NCBI GenBank assembly: GCA_949825025.1 | Contig: OX463779.1 | Coordinates: forward strand, 47,551,784-47,615,783 | Reading direction: 5' to 3' | DNA length: 64,000 nt | Source of the DNA: Siphlonurus alternatus | Lineage: Eukaryota; Arthropoda; Insecta; Ephemeroptera; Siphlonuridae | Shown: positions 1-11,822 of the stretch, one piece after another | Layout of the letters: each line of letters begins with the position of its first letter | How positions within the stretch are numbered: the first letter of the stretch is position 1 | Made by a program: the position numbers and the translations under genes | The notes under the pieces: generated by a model | Databases searched by the model: none | What the model saw: only the letters and a program-made list of their open reading frames with translations | Told to the model about the DNA's origin: nothing

Positions 1-732
1 TTAAGTTTTTGAACTGTTCCCGCCGACAATATATCATGTTAAATTGAATTTACAGCACTAATTTTAGTACTACAATAAAAAAAATTTCAGACTGAACTTA
101 TAAATTATATAGATTGTGCTAATATGGAATACGAACGCATTAGACATGAATAAATTTACTGATCAAAAAGATCCAGGTTCGACACCCATAAGCGGCAAAG
201 TTCTTACAATTTTTTTCTTCTCGCCCTATTGCTAGGAATTTGCCTCCCATAATTAATAAATTATTTTAATGCAGAAGTTTTTGTTCTTTCTGTTTGAATT
301 TGGAGTTTGAAATTTTACAGAGAGCTTTGCAATAAGAGGACTGACTTGTTAGCAAAAGTACAAAAAATTGGATATGAACAGGAAAATCAGAAACTACTCA
401 TTTCCGGTGACTTCCGGCGGGAATATTAAATAATTTTAACTCAAAATTCAAATTCAAATAGTTTATTCGTCAAATTCCACATATACAAATACAAACATTG
501 ATAATGCAATGTAGACTGCAGTATTTCTACCGAAAATAGACTGAAATTTAATGCCTATGTAGCAATATTTTATAGCATTTGAAAAAAATGTTTAAAACTT
601 TAAGAAATCCCTCTTTGAAGTCTAAATAAAATCTAAAATGAAATATAAAATATGAAATCTTGTATTCAATATATTATGTTTGATAAAGCAATATATGCTC
701 TGATTATTCTAAAAGCAAATACTCTCACGCAG

Positions 733-2519
733 GTCCCGTGAACAAGGTTCTGTCATGGCGGCCACTGGTCCCACTGAGCCGGCTAACGTATGGAGCCTAC
801 CTGCTACATTTTGTGGTCATATACTACGATCGAGGGACTGCCCGTACACCAAATTATTTCAGCAACTCTCAGTCTGTGAGTATACCATTCTTACATTTGC
901 AGCAGTAAGGGCTGTCTCACACAGAATTGCATGACTTCGTATCGTATGATAAAAAAATTAGAACCTATGTGATCAGGTGTACGCGCGCACAAATGCAACT
1001 TCGTTTCGTATCGCATGACATCGTACGTTTCACATTTAAAACCAGTGCTAAACTTTTATCATACGATACGATACGATGTGATGTGATACAAAGGCAGTGT
1101 GAGATCTCCCTAAAATGTAACTGTTTTGTTTGAAAGCAATATATTATAAACACAGGAGTTCATAATAAGTCTTTGTAATAATTAATTCTAATGCTCATCA
1201 TGCATTTTCAAATCTCGGGTACTAAGTTTGATGACGTCATTATTATCAATAAAAATGTTTGATTTCTTTTATCAGCAAGTTGTAAAACACAGGTGGAAAA
1301 TCTCTTCTTTTGATAAGATAAGATCTGAATTATATATAGACGCTTGCACATTGAACTGAATTAACGTTTTAATTTTTTTATTTCAATTTGTTAATTCATT
1401 AATTATTTTGAAATATATTATAGAGTAACAGAAAAAAAATGAGAAAATACTTCTAAAAACGAAAAAAAAAAAAAAAAAATAGAAAACAATCAATATGAAA
1501 TCAAAATTTATAAATTATAAAATTCTAAAGGTGACCTTGGTATGACCTCTGTCCTCAGGTCCATGGTTTTCTTGGTGATCTGATCCCCGTGTTCTCCCTC
1601 GCCCTGCTGCTGTACTTGCTGGTGGAGGGTCCACTCCTCGCCACCCTCAAGATCTTCTTCAGGGGAGGTAATTTTGTCCGAAACTACTCCCGAGTTGAAA
1701 TAAATGTCATCTTTTATTCGTTATTAAGATCTCTCTTCGTCTAATTCCCTCCTATTTTGCACCATTTTAGAGAGGAAAAAGACGAGATTACGTCTTCTTT
1801 CCTCTTATTCAGCATACAATTTTAGAAATATCGTGTCTATTTTATCCTCACTTTGAGCAAGGAGGAAATAAGATGCGTTTTAGAGGTAAATTAGATTAGA
1901 CTTACGCGTGTAAAGGATGAGTTGATGACGTAACTATAGGGTAAGTCAAAATACCTAATATAAATCTCTTTGCAATTTTTTTTTTAATGAAGATAATTTA
2001 GCTTAATTCCTTCCACTTCCGGCTACTTCCGGTTGAAACCTTACATTTGTTGAACTGTACATTTGAGCTATCAGGACGTCCAGGTAGGCATAGAGTTAAT
2101 ATATTCAAGGTGCGAGGTTAAGTTTTTTTTCTGGAATATTTTAATATTTTTTTTTTTTTTAAATTTTGATATCAGACACCCACAAAGTACAGTGAACAGT
2201 GGATACATTAATCGTCCCTCGTCCGGAATAATGAGCTATTTGCCTACCATGATCTTGTTGCAATAATGAACTATCTGCTATTTCAGGTGAGCGCGACATT
2301 GAGCTTTATTTTATACCGATTTACAGCTCATAATAATTGCACTCACCTGAAATGAAATATAGCTTATTATTCAGGACGAGGGACGATTTATTCCATTATT
2401 GCCGTGACTCAAAGACTGAAAATTATTGTTGCAACTTTTCCACAGGACAACGTAGAAGTGCAGGCAGTAAACAAGATTCGACACAAAACAAAGAAGAACA
2501 AGACCTAAAAAACGTTTAA
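733..2519 (+). CDS. NRF-6-like transmembrane acyltransferase, last three exons (5' partial)
   Basis: Three spliced exons encode the C-terminal end of a multi-pass acyltransferase-3 family protein of the nose-resistant-to-fluoxetine type. The exons are 733-875, 1559-1667 and 2446-2519, joined by GT..AG introns at 876-1558 and 1668-2445. The first exon starts in phase 1 and contains the family stretch SWRPLVPLSRLTYGAYLLH. The second holds a hydrophobic membrane segment ending LVEGPLL. The third is a short charged cytoplasmic-type tail ending at TAA 2517-2519. Positions 1-720 contain no GC-rich exon-like sequence, so the remaining exons lie upstream of the window. The exon lengths 143 and 109 nt and their phases equal those of exons 8 and 9 of the neighbour at 3467-8197, so the pair arose by tandem duplication. 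In C. elegans NRF-6 and NDG-4 act in lipid or drug uptake from intestine to other tissues; the exact substrate here is unknown. The introns carry mobile elements K, D and a foldback. Confidence 0.88.
909..1110. mobile_element. Family K MITE (PIF/Harbinger-like), copy 1
   Basis: A non-coding palindromic element with ends GGGCTGTCTCACAC and GTGTGAGATCTCCC, flanked by the direct repeat TAA (906-908 and 1111-1113). The TAA/TTA 3-bp duplication is the PIF/Harbinger signature. It sits in the first visible intron of the partial acyltransferase gene. Relatives are at 16843-17051 and about 18890-19079. Confidence 0.7.
1687..1944 (-). mobile_element. Element D copy in acyltransferase intron
   Basis: One of about twenty copies of a ~260-300 bp non-coding element. 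In the orientation used here it begins CCCTAGTTGAAAAATTACG and ends TTTCAACTCGGG, so the termini are inverted repeats CCCNAGTTGAAA. Landmarks include CCTCTTCGCTCAAAGTGAGG, a central AATATT, and TAAAATGGTGCAAAATAGGA. This copy lies in reverse in the last intron of the partial acyltransferase gene. Confidence 0.65.
2207..2391. mobile_element. Foldback MITE in last intron of partial gene
   Basis: Near-perfect inverted repeat: the left arm starts AATCGTCCCTCGTCCGGAAT and the right arm ends with its complement GGACGAGGGACGATTTA. The arms run almost to the centre, where ATTTCAGGTGAG faces CTCACCTGAAAT. No coding capacity. No second copy was seen in the window. Confidence 0.6.
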
Positions 2520-2572
2520 TAATGGGATTTCTGAATAATATGAATGATACTATGATAATACAATGTACTATG

Positions 2573-2576
<4 letters not shown>

Positions 2577-2633
<57 letters not shown>
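2577..2633. repeat. (TA)n microsatellite
   Basis: Uninterrupted TA dinucleotide run just downstream of the partial gene's stop codon. Confidence 0.95.
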
Positions 2634-2636
<3 letters not shown>

Positions 2637-2677
2637 GTAGTGAAAATGTATTTATTTTCCATGTAAAATATGTTAAA

Positions 2678-2683
2678 AATAAA
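2678..2683 (+). terminator. Candidate poly(A) signal AATAAA of upstream gene
   Basis: First AATAAA after the stop codon at 2519, about 160 nt downstream and just beyond a (TA)n tract. Plausible 3' end of the partial acyltransferase transcript; not proven. Confidence 0.4.
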
Positions 2684-3466
2684 CAAATTATTGTCTTTAA
2701 AGTTATATTTTTTTAATTTGCAGCAATAACAGTAACTTAGCTTCCCCAGATTTAAGCAATCAATAAAAATTAACAATAAAAATCAATCTTCTGAAAACAT
2801 TAAGTTTTCCAAACTTCCGACATGCTCAGAATAAATAGAGCTTAAAATTTGATAATAAAAATTCACCAATATGTTCTTTACATTATTTTAATATTCAATG
2901 GTTAAGTCTAAAAATAAATAAACTAATAGTTAATAAAGTAATACAGTTTTATAGTGCACAGGTTAAAGATAGTAGGAAAGCGACGATCGATATATTGCTT
3001 ATAAATCTTATTATTAATGCCGTAATTTTGCAGATTAAAAGTTACAGAATGAATCTGAAGAGATTTTAATTAATGGTAATTTAATTCATATAAGCTGCCA
3101 TAAATTAAATATTTGCGACCCAAATTGTAGAATCGCTATCAGCACCCAGTAATTGAAAACATTTTTAATAACATGTACTAATATGCAATGAATAAATGAA
3201 TATATTATAGGAATAGAGCATTCTCAAATTTCCATTATTATGAAGTATTTTGGAAAGCAAAAAATATTTCAAAAGCATTTTTTTACCTCAAAAAGTAAAT
3301 CGTACAGGCTAGATGTGTATATATCTTTAAGTATTATAGAGTACATTTAATAAAAAATGTAGTGTCAAATTTCACTGATGTTATCTCAACTTGATAAGAA
3401 TTATAGCCAAACAATAATTGCGTACAATCTTTAATTCTTTTAAACGTTATCAAATCTGGACAAGCG

Positions 3467-6139
3467 ATGCGTGTCTCCACGTGTTTGCTGGTGCTGCTGT
3501 GGTGCTCCGCGTGCTCGGCCGCCGTCAGCCCGCTGTGTCTGACGCACGCCTCACTGAGTGTGGCCGAGGCTCGTCGCGGCGCCACGTGGGCCCTGCACAT
3601 GCTGGACGCCAGCACCAAGTTACCGGACGGTCTTCTGTACGGCAACACGCAGCAGCTGGGACACTTCGATGAGTGTCTGGCGGTCGACGTGCACCCCGAG
3701 GCTCTGCCGTCCTTCCAGGGTCGCTACTGCCGCGCAACCATCGAGTCCAACGTGTCGTCAGTGCCCAGCGTGGAGTTCGCGTTGTGTGTGCCTTCGAGCT
3801 GTCAGCCGGAAGACGTGACGTCACTGCTAGAGGAGCACGTGGCACCTCTGCTGGGCATTGACCTCAACGTGACCTACTTTGACCCCCGGGACTGTTACGT
3901 CAAGGTAGGTGCCGCTCGGGAAGCGATTTTTTCTCACCAACATGGATATAGCATAGAAAGTTAAAGGAAGTCTGCTTCTCCCCGCTCGACATCGCTCTAT
4001 GGAAAAGAACCTATAAGTATTTTATACTTTTTATAGTTTTCCTACGTTCTCGATGTCAAGGTTCCCCCAGCTGCGCTAAGTCCTGGTGCCATCGGGTTCC
4101 TGGTTGTGCTGGTCCTGCTGACGTCACTGGTGCTGGTGCTCACCAGTCTGGAGGTGTGGTACGGTCCCAAGTCGCCGCCGCTGCTCCGACAGTTCTCCGC
4201 GCGCATCACGGCCCGTCAGCTGTTCTCGACCCGCCGAGAGCCCGGTGCCTTGTCCTGTCTGCACGGACTGCGGGTGGGCAGTATCCTTTGGGTCATGGTG
4301 GGACACAGATTCAGTCAAGAGGCCCGGGCGAACGTATCGAACGCAGCAAAGAAATTCGAGGTAATGGGAGGAAAAATGTTGGTAAATTGTCTCTATACAA
4401 CAAAACTGAATTCCATTTTAAGTGTTGGAGAGTGAAGTGGTAATTCTTGATTTTTTTGTTATTGTTTGCAGTACTTTGCTCACCCACTGAAGATGACAAT
4501 TGCGAATGGTATGGTGGCCGTGGACACTTTCTTCATGCTGAGTGGACTGCTCATGTGCCTGTCTTTCTTGCGAGAAATGCAGAAAGGTGGGACCTTCAAT
4601 GTCCTCAAGTTCTACCTTTACCGCTACCTCAGGTATTCACTAACAATTAAACCTTAACATTAACCTAAATAATTCTTCCTAATTTACAGACTTGTGGTTC
4701 CGATGGCTTTCGTGATCTTCTTTTACGCCACTTTATTTCCTTTCCTCGGCAATGGTCCACTCTGGAACTACATTATAGTGAATGAGGCTGAGAAGTGCCA
4801 GGCAAAGTGGTGGACCAACATTTTGTACATTAACAACTATTACCTCGAAGGCACTTGGATGGTCAGTTTTCAGTGCAAGGCTAGACCTGCTGTAAAGTCA
4901 ATAGCTCAAAATATCTACCAACAATGGTCCTTTGTTCTCACGGTACAAAGTTGCATTCCCTACTTCTAACGAATCACAGTGCTCTGACTTGTGTGTTAAT
5001 TATCTCATCGATGCGAGCTACTCGCTTGCTTGTTAGTTCTGATTCGCCCCTATAGAAAAGTATGGTCTAGATTGGACCTAATTTAGACCCAATGTAAGCC
5101 TATTCTGACTAGGCCTAGATTAGGTAAAAAAAATCACATCAGCTTTTGGGTCGAATCGAAATTCGGTCTAGTCTGGGCCTAATCTGGATCCAATCTGCAT
5201 CTATCGCTCGTCTATCCTCTCTCACTGGCTGGCATCCATGTCATAAGAATTCAACTTTGTACCGTGACAACATTGACAACAAAGGACCATTGTTGGTAGA
5301 TATTTTGAGATATTGACTGTACGTTAATGATAATGGCAGGAGCAGTATGAGTCACGTGACTGATGACGTCACATGTCCACAGTGCTTGGCACAGACATGG
5401 TACACCGCGGTGGACATGCAGCTGGCCTGGCTCTCCCCTCTGGTCCTTCTGCCCCTCAAGTTCTCCCCACGAGCCGGACTACAATTGTCTGCAATCCTCC
5501 TCGTCCTATCATGCGCCATTCCGTTCGCCAACACCTACATATACAAGTTTCCGATGAACTTTGTGCATGTTCCTTTGTACTATGACAGGTAACAATGAAA
5601 TATGTTACATTAAAACTACATAAATGTAAATACTGTTTACTTAGGGGTGACGCACCAGAAGGCAACTATGAATTCCTCGTGTATAACGCCACGCAATCTC
5701 GAGCTACTCCGTATCTATGTGGTATCCTTGTAGGGTATTTGATCTTTAAAATAAACAAGAAGAAACTAGAGATTCATCAAGTAAGTGCATTGTCTAAACT
5801 ACGAGTAGGACAAAAATTACATAAAATCTTATCTAGAATCCATGTAGGCCATTAATTAAAAAAAAAAATGAATAAATTCAAAAAAATAAATTGACTCTCA
5901 AAAAGGGTAAAAGGTAATTTCTTAATTTTGACCTCTGCAAATTTTTAACATAAAAATTCATTAATAATTTCAGAAACTTTGGTGACTATCAGTGCTGCAA
6001 TAATTTATTTGCGAAAAAATAAAAAAAAAAACATGTACATACCAGTCAATACACCGTTTACTGGATAGTAAATAAAAATGATGGATAGCAGTAAAAAAGT
6101 CAATTGTTTTTTTTTAATATATTATGTAACGAATTTGAC

Positions 6140-6231
<92 letters not shown>

Positions 6232-8197
6232 TACATGATTATCAACAGCTAGTAGATAGTCCTTCTCAATGTTTGTGGCTCTGGTGCTCAATTACGTCAC
6301 AACGTTCTCTGATTGGTCGCTCCAATCTCAAGGTCCGCTCTGATTGGCAGGCCGCGGTGGTGCTCGGCTGGACGTTGAGCTCGGTGGTGTGCCTCACGGT
6401 GGTTTACTCGCTCACCATCTCCTACCAGCCGGGCTACGTGTACGATGACTTGGGGGCTGCCTTCTACGCCGGTCTGCACCGTCTGGGCTGGTGCGCGGGG
6501 CTCGCCTGGATCGTCGTCGCCTGCGTCAACGGATATGGAGGTGAGTGACGTCACACCTCTGAGGTACACCTTGACGTCTGTTACATTGCAGGCTGGGTGG
6601 ACCAAATTCTGTCATGGCGGCTCCTCTTACCGCTCAGTCGTCTCACCTACAGCACGTACTTGGTGCATATGATCGTTCTGCAATACGACCAAGCAAATGA
6701 CAGAACATCTCACTATTTTGGGGACTTTAGCTCTGTGAGTTGACACTTTAAGTTTTATAAATTTCTGACTAATTGATTCGTCCTTGAAATGACCTTGGCA
6801 GGTGCACGCATTCCTCGGTGACCTGGTGCCCGAGTTCTTCCTTGCCTTCCTGCTCTACATGTTAGTCGAGGGTCCACTTCTCGTTCTACTCAAGATCGTC
6901 TTCAAAGGAGGTGAGAATATTGGCCGTGAGATGACACCACTGTATCTTCGTGAACAATGGTGTTCAATAGAGTATTAACCTTAATTTTTTTTTATTGCAA
7001 AAATGGATAGAGCGTGCAAAGTTATGCTACCCTGATTTTTTTTCAGATTTTTTAGAGCCAGGGAACTATTTTAAATTTTTTTTTAATGTTCTTTTTGTGA
7101 CATCACGAGGCGGAAAGTCCTATCCTTTTCTTAAAGAGTGGCGTCTCGTGACGTCACAAAAAGAACTTTCAATGATTGTTTAAAAATAGTTCCCAGTCTC
7201 TAAAAAATCTGAAAAAAATCAGGGTAGCTTAACTTTGCACCCTCTATCCATTTCTGCAATAAAAAGTTGAGGTTGATACTCCATTACAATGATCTACAAG
7301 TTCGTAAACTTTACCAGAGTATACGTTCTTCACACAATCGACCTTATGTCCTTGCGCCTAAGGTCGATTTTGTTTAGAAAGTATACACCTGACAGGGTTT
7401 ACGAACAGAACATAAAGAAGTATAAAGTTTTGTTCACACTGCGACGAAGATAAATAGGCCATACATGTCGCAACTTTATTGCATAATAAAATATTTACAT
7501 CATATTATCACTTCAACATTGTTATAATTAGAGACCAATATTTAATGAAGTGATTTAACTTCATACTGTGAATAAAGGGATGCAACTTTAGCCAACTTGT
7601 TTAATATTATATAGAATAATTTTCAATTAAATGTTAACTTTTGAATTATTGGTATAAACAAATTAAAAAAATTAATTCAATTTAATTTTTTACTTTTAAA
7701 TAATTTCTCATGTGTTATAACAATTATTGACACTGACTTGTGATCATGAAGAAGTTCTAATTATTTGAAGAACTTAATCGAATGTTATACGTACTGTACA
7801 TATTTTGCTGTAGAATTTTAAGTGTTTTCAGATATTTTTACTAACAACTTGAAGTTTATATTTTTGGTCCAAATATGCTCTCTTTGCATTCAAAAATACA
7901 CTCTCTATACACTCTATTAGGGAGCACATAAATGTAAATTCAACCTCCTATGTTTTTTAAATTATCTCCGTGTTCAGAATAACCTTTAGTTAAGAATGCA
8001 AAATATAAACCAAGAATTTATTAAACTTTTATCATTAACATCTTCATACAATCCATTAAATATCATTAGAAAAATTATATTAAAAACTTAGCTTTTATAT
8101 TTACCAACCTGTTTCAGGAAAGCGGAAGAAAACGAGCAATGAAATCTCAAAAGCCACTGAAAAGAAAGACGTCGAACCAGATGATAAAGCTGATTAA
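3467..8197 (+). CDS. NRF-6-like transmembrane acyltransferase, complete, ten exons
   Basis: Exons: 3467-3904, 4037-4360, 4472-4632, 4690-4861, 5383-5588, 5645-5780, 6351-6540, 6592-6734, 6802-6910, 8118-8197. All introns are GT..AG, and the joined frame gives 652 codons plus stop. Residues 1-19 form a signal peptide. Residues 24-143 are the extracellular NRF domain with WALHMLDAS at 41-49, LGHFDEC at 64-70 and cysteines 24, 70, 88, 107, 112 and 143; NVS at 95 and NVT at 134 are N-glycosylation sites. A membrane helix lies near 163-185. The acyltransferase-3 domain opens with [17 protein letters not shown] (220-236), whose His is the family's conserved one, then [20 protein letters not shown] and repeated hydrophobic helices to about 625. 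The tail is short and lysine-rich. The ATG at 3467 is chosen because it begins the signal peptide directly. Size fits the family. Splicing is inferred by eye; exon 7's start at 6351 is the least certain junction. Confidence 0.9.
3930..4015. repeat. Fragment of family J in intron 1
   Basis: Shares the end motif CGCTCGACATCGCTCTATGG, followed by AAAAGAACCT, with the family J elements at 39452-39673 and 58057-58680. A truncated palindrome remnant. Confidence 0.45.
4889..5325. mobile_element. Foldback element filling intron 4
   Basis: Long inverted arms lie at about 4889-4965 and 5240-5325: the left arm reads AAATATCTACCAACAATGGT and the right arm carries its complement ACCATTGTTGGTAGATATTT. About 270 bp of unique sequence with repeated TAGACC-like motifs lies between. 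It makes up most of intron 4 (4862-5382) of the complete acyltransferase gene. Confidence 0.6.
6143..6230. repeat. (TA)n microsatellite in intron 6
   Basis: Uninterrupted TA run of 44 units, 120 bp upstream of exon 7. Confidence 0.95.
6969..7283. mobile_element. Family A palindromic MITE, copy 1 (intron 9)
   Basis: An almost complete palindrome. The outer part reads TGCAAAAATGGATAGAGCGT, then TTATGCTACCCTGATTTTTT, and the complementary arm ends TATCCATTTCTGCA. The centre carries paired GACATCACGAGGCGGA and CGTCTCGTGACGTCAC. Further copies are at 42771-43086, 46740-47062 and 47378-47711, with a diverged one at 11572-11822. Confidence 0.7.
7300..7407. mobile_element. Family S short foldback, copy 1
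   Basis: Ends GTTCGTAAAC and GTTTACGAAC form an inverted repeat, with internal ATCGACCTTATGTCC facing TAAGGTCGAT. Repeated at 61473-61588. Confidence 0.55.
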
Positions 8198-8277
8198 AAA
8201 GCATACATCAAATCCGAAGAGTGATTGGCCGGTAGCGTGAACCAACCATGCAGTATTAAAATGTATTTTAATTAATC

Positions 8278-8283
8278 AATAAA
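8278..8283 (+). terminator. Candidate poly(A) signal AATAAA of complete acyltransferase gene
   Basis: AATAAA lies 80 nt after the TAA at 8195-8197, a usual distance, and is the first such hexamer in the 3' UTR. Confidence 0.6.
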
Positions 8284-8741
8284 TCAGATTTATTTTATCA
8301 GAACGATGTCCTTTTATTGGAACCAATATAATTATAAATCATTACCGCACTTTTATTAGTAAGTAAATAATATTATTAAATAAATATTTCATATTTACAC
8401 TGTATTTGGACATCAAAATGTTTTTGTGGTGTATATTATTTGATCATTTTATCATGCAGGTATGGCAAATATATTTTTGCATGAATTGAAGCGTGTTAAT
8501 TGACATATAGCTTATTTGACTAATTAAATCATGCTAATTAAAAAAAACAAAAACATGTGGTTTAAAACGCAATACATCCAAAATCTTTTAAAGTTCAAAT
8601 CCCGTTATTTATTTAATACCAACACGAAATACAAAACTATTTCCTGCTTAGCAATAATGTCACATAAAAACACATGAAGGAGACAAAAGGTCAACCCGAA
8701 AAACTTATCAAGTCACACTTTAAAATACATATATTATATAT

Positions 8742-8889
8742 AGGTGCGAATCCAGAACCAAATTTTAGAAAGAACTGTCTCTGTAAGAACAATGTAAAAA
8801 AAAAGTGGGGGAAAAGCCTATGCCTATATTAAATTCAAAATTTTAGAGGGGGGAGGGGAGCCTTCCAGCCCCCTGGATATGCACCTGCC
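8742..8889. mobile_element. hAT-like MITE remnant
   Basis: Imperfect inverted ends AGGTGCGAATCCAG and CTGGATATGCACCTG resemble those of the hAT-like element at 41138-41334. No target duplication is readable. Confidence 0.35.
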
Positions 8890-8899
8890 TTAATTACAT

Positions 8900-9205
8900 C
8901 ACTTATATTTATTACATTAATCACATCTATAATTAGTGTATTTTTATAATGTCATGACAAAGCACTTTTTTTTATCATATCTATATATAATTTTACCATG
9001 TAATCGTATGTGATAACGACCAGACAGCCATACGGTTGCGATATTATGATTGCTCTTATCACAATTAATGTGTGCGCAAAGAAAGAAACAAAAGGACTAT
9101 TAAAATTAAAAGATAAGCCTGTGAAAAAGGCTCGAAGGAAGACAAAATTGTAAGGAAGGTGAATGATAGTGAAATTAAATTAAGTTAAATTATTTATTAC
9201 CGAAA
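8900..9205. other. AT-rich spacer without recognised features
   Basis: No open frame of note, no palindrome and no repeat match that I could see. Confidence 0.5.
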
Positions 9206-9210
9206 AATGT

Positions 9211-9572
9211 AGCACGATTGTTAAGTGTCGGACTTGCAATCTGGATCGTCTCCAAAGCTTGGGTTCGCTTCCAACTGCCTGCCAGTTTGTGAATGATCCT
9301 GAGTGCGCTCGCCAGGTGGCTGCAGCTTGCAAGTCAAACACTGTATCGGGAGATGCTAATGTTCACTTTGGTACCGTCTGCCTTGACGGTGGTTTTCTGT
9401 GGTTTCCCATCATCACTCCCAGGCGAATGCAAGGGTAGTTCCTAACACAAGGCCACAGCCGCCTCCATTCCTATCCTAGTATCCCACTGTTGTTGATTCT
9501 GTTGTTAAGTTTGAATGCTTACACTAATAGCAGAATATGCTGTAGTAAGCTAACATTGTAAAATATAATAAT
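9211..9572 (+). mobile_element. tRNA-Leu-derived SINE, copy 1
   Basis: The head TAAGTGTCGGACTTGCAATC resembles the D and anticodon arms of tRNA-Leu, followed by a long variable arm and the B-box-like GGGTTCGCTTCC. The body contains the central domain shared with the other SINEs (GTGGTTTCCC, CTCCCAGGCGAATGC, AAGGCCACAGCCGCC). The 3' end is CTAACATTGTAAAA plus an A-rich tail. A second copy at 54106-54470 aligns over its whole length. Confidence 0.7.
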
Positions 9573-10929
9573 AAAAAAATAAATCGTTCTACATACATGA
9601 ATTTAGAACATGTCAAAATTAAATCAAGCAAACTATAATAAGATTTACAACAAAATTTAAAAACAGTTATTATTATGATGCCTTTTTTCATATTTAAAAA
9701 AAAAAAACATGTTTTGCAATTATGCAAGTGTCATTACATAAATATAGTGTCACTATACATTAAAAAAATCAAATTTACATTTTCGGGTAGTTTAAATACT
9801 TTTATGGCATAAAACTCATAACTCATTTCAAGAACATTATCTACTTCAAAGATATTTTCCCTGCATTAATTTTTTTAAATCAGTTTTTAAAATAATATAT
9901 TATACTGAGGAACTCATTGCAACGATATATATATATATAATATGTACAGTAAAATATCACGCCCAATAAAAAATAATTTGTTTTTAATGTAAAATAATAA
10001 AAAAATCTCCCATTTTTTAAACTTGATAACATTTATTTGCGCTTGATTCAGATGTATTTTTTTCATAGATATATTTTTATACAGAAAGAAATACGAAATT
10101 ATATCATAATTAATAATCTTTATTTATTCAAGATACAATTCTGTACATTTTGCTTTTTATTGATTTTAGTATTACCTGTTTTTAATATAACTTGCTTTTC
10201 TACTTTTTGCATAACAAAAAGTTCAAATTGTTTTTCAATTTTCAGACGATAGCAATTTCTCTCTGGATACATTTTAATCTATCTCTACTATATTTTTTTA
10301 TATATAGATGTAATGTAGTATATATGTTCAATAAAATTTAATCTGTATTGAGTAGCATTTTTAAATTGAAATATTCTAATTATAGTTGTTTCTGTTTAAA
10401 AAAACAAAACATATTATATTAAAAGTAACATATTGTGTGTGTATTTTTTTATATGAGGATATATTTTAATCAAAAGTTTTTAATACAAACATAGAGTTAA
10501 AAAAAACACATACACAATACATTGATGTTGTTCATTTATTAGGCTAAAGTATCAGCAATATGAAATTAAATTATGTACATGTTGTGTAAACGTGATACAC
10601 GTAATTGAACAATGTCAGTTGAATTACATCACATGTTGCCAGAAACAAACAATGATAGTACCGTACTTGACACTAGCATAGAGACGTGGGTCTCTACAGA
10701 ATGTCATTTTTGGATCATCGTTGGGTCTTAATTATCTCTTTTCCTGCATGCTGAATATGAAATAAATTAATTTGGTTACATTTTTTTTCTGCCACAATTT
10801 TTTAAGCGACAAATAAAGTGTATTAAAAACGTGTTATTGAATTAAATTCTGACACTCCCTATTCCTTCTGTTTGATTGAACAAATTTAGGTGTTTATTTT
10901 TCATAAATTATACATGATTAATGATTATA
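9573..10929. other. AT-rich spacer
   Basis: Low-complexity AT-rich DNA with short (TA)n runs near 9927-9940. Open frames here are Phe/Lys/Ile-rich and show no domain, so I call no gene. Confidence 0.5.
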
Positions 10930-11228
10930 CGCGAATTAAAATAAATCTCATGTTTTATTCGCTATTTAGCTCTCTCCTCGTCTAATTCTCTCCTATTTTG
11001 TACCATTTTAAAAGGAAAAAAAGAGGGGAAAAGACGATATTACGTCTTCTATCTCTTTTATTGATTATAAAATGTTAGTAATATTGTCCCCATTTCATCC
11101 TCACTTTTAGCGAGGAGGAAATAAAATGCGTTTGGTAGATAAAAAGCTAAAAGGATGTTATAAGATAAGATTAGGTTTATTTAGACGTGTAAAGGATGAG
11201 TTGAAGACGTAATTTTTCAACTAGGGTG
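10930..11228 (-). mobile_element. Element D copy
   Basis: Reverse-oriented full-length D. It ends with TTTTTCAACTAGGG and contains AGCGAGGAGGAAATAAAATG. The centre is unoccupied. Confidence 0.65.
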
Positions 11229-11571
11229 AAATAAATTCTCATAGTATTATAGTTTACTCTCTATTCTTTCTGGTAGCTTGAAAAAATTTAGTTTTTCATT
11301 TTTCATAAACTATACAGTATACTGCATGTATATATTATATGATTGTATATTATTATGTTGCTGAATGTGTTATTATTTTTTTAACATCATCAAAATATAT
11401 AATGTCCTGAAATAATATGTTTAGCATCAGTAACATCAATGTTAATTATGATTTTAATTATTCATGAACAACATTGGATCAATGCAGGCTTTGTTTCAGA
11501 AATATAAATAACAAGCTCATTTTGTCTGCCTTGTAGTTCTGCTCCATCAATGGACAACCTACATGAAAATT

Positions 11572-11822
11572 TTTATTGCAGAAATGAATGGAGGGTATCA
11601 AATTATGCTACTTCAAATTTTTTCAGCTTTTTTTGAGTCCCAGAACTATTTTTAAACAATTATTGAAAGTGCGGCCACGCCCCCTGCAGACGTCAATTCA
11701 ACGTGTAGGCTCTATCCTTTTTATTAAAGATTCAAGGGTGTCAACTTAACTTACAGAAAAATATGGCAAAAATTCAAAGTAGCATAATTTGGTACCCTGT
11801 ATTCATTTCTGAAATAAACAAA
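11572..11822. mobile_element. Family A foldback, diverged copy
   Basis: Arms TGCAGAAATGAATGGAGGGT and ACCCTGTATTCATTTCTG pair, and the inner TTATGCTACTTCAAATTTTT matches the family A layout, but the central stem differs. Confidence 0.55.

Larger units (their letters stand above)
2520..3466 (+). promoter_or_regulatory. Intergenic spacer between the tandem acyltransferase genes
   Basis: This spacer of less than 1 kb must contain the 3' UTR of the upstream gene and the promoter and 5' UTR of the downstream one, unless an untranslated upstream exon exists. It holds a (TA)n tract at 2577-2633, an AATAAA at 2678-2683, and AT-rich sequence. A TATATA-containing stretch at about 3317-3323 is a weak TATA candidate. 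No other conserved motif was recognised. Confidence 0.35.

Noticed and set aside
1..720. Further exons of the partial acyltransferase gene
   Set aside because: No stretch with family motifs or exon-like composition; the previous exon, by homology ending in a Gly codon at phase 1, must lie upstream.
2522..2776. Open frames of repeating Tyr-Ile
   Set aside because: They are translations of the (TA)n tract on each strand, not genes. The same holds for 6078-6291.
3525..3845. Antisense and alternate frames over exon 1 of the complete gene
   Set aside because: Shadows of a GC-rich exon; the sense frame has the NRF domain and signal peptide.
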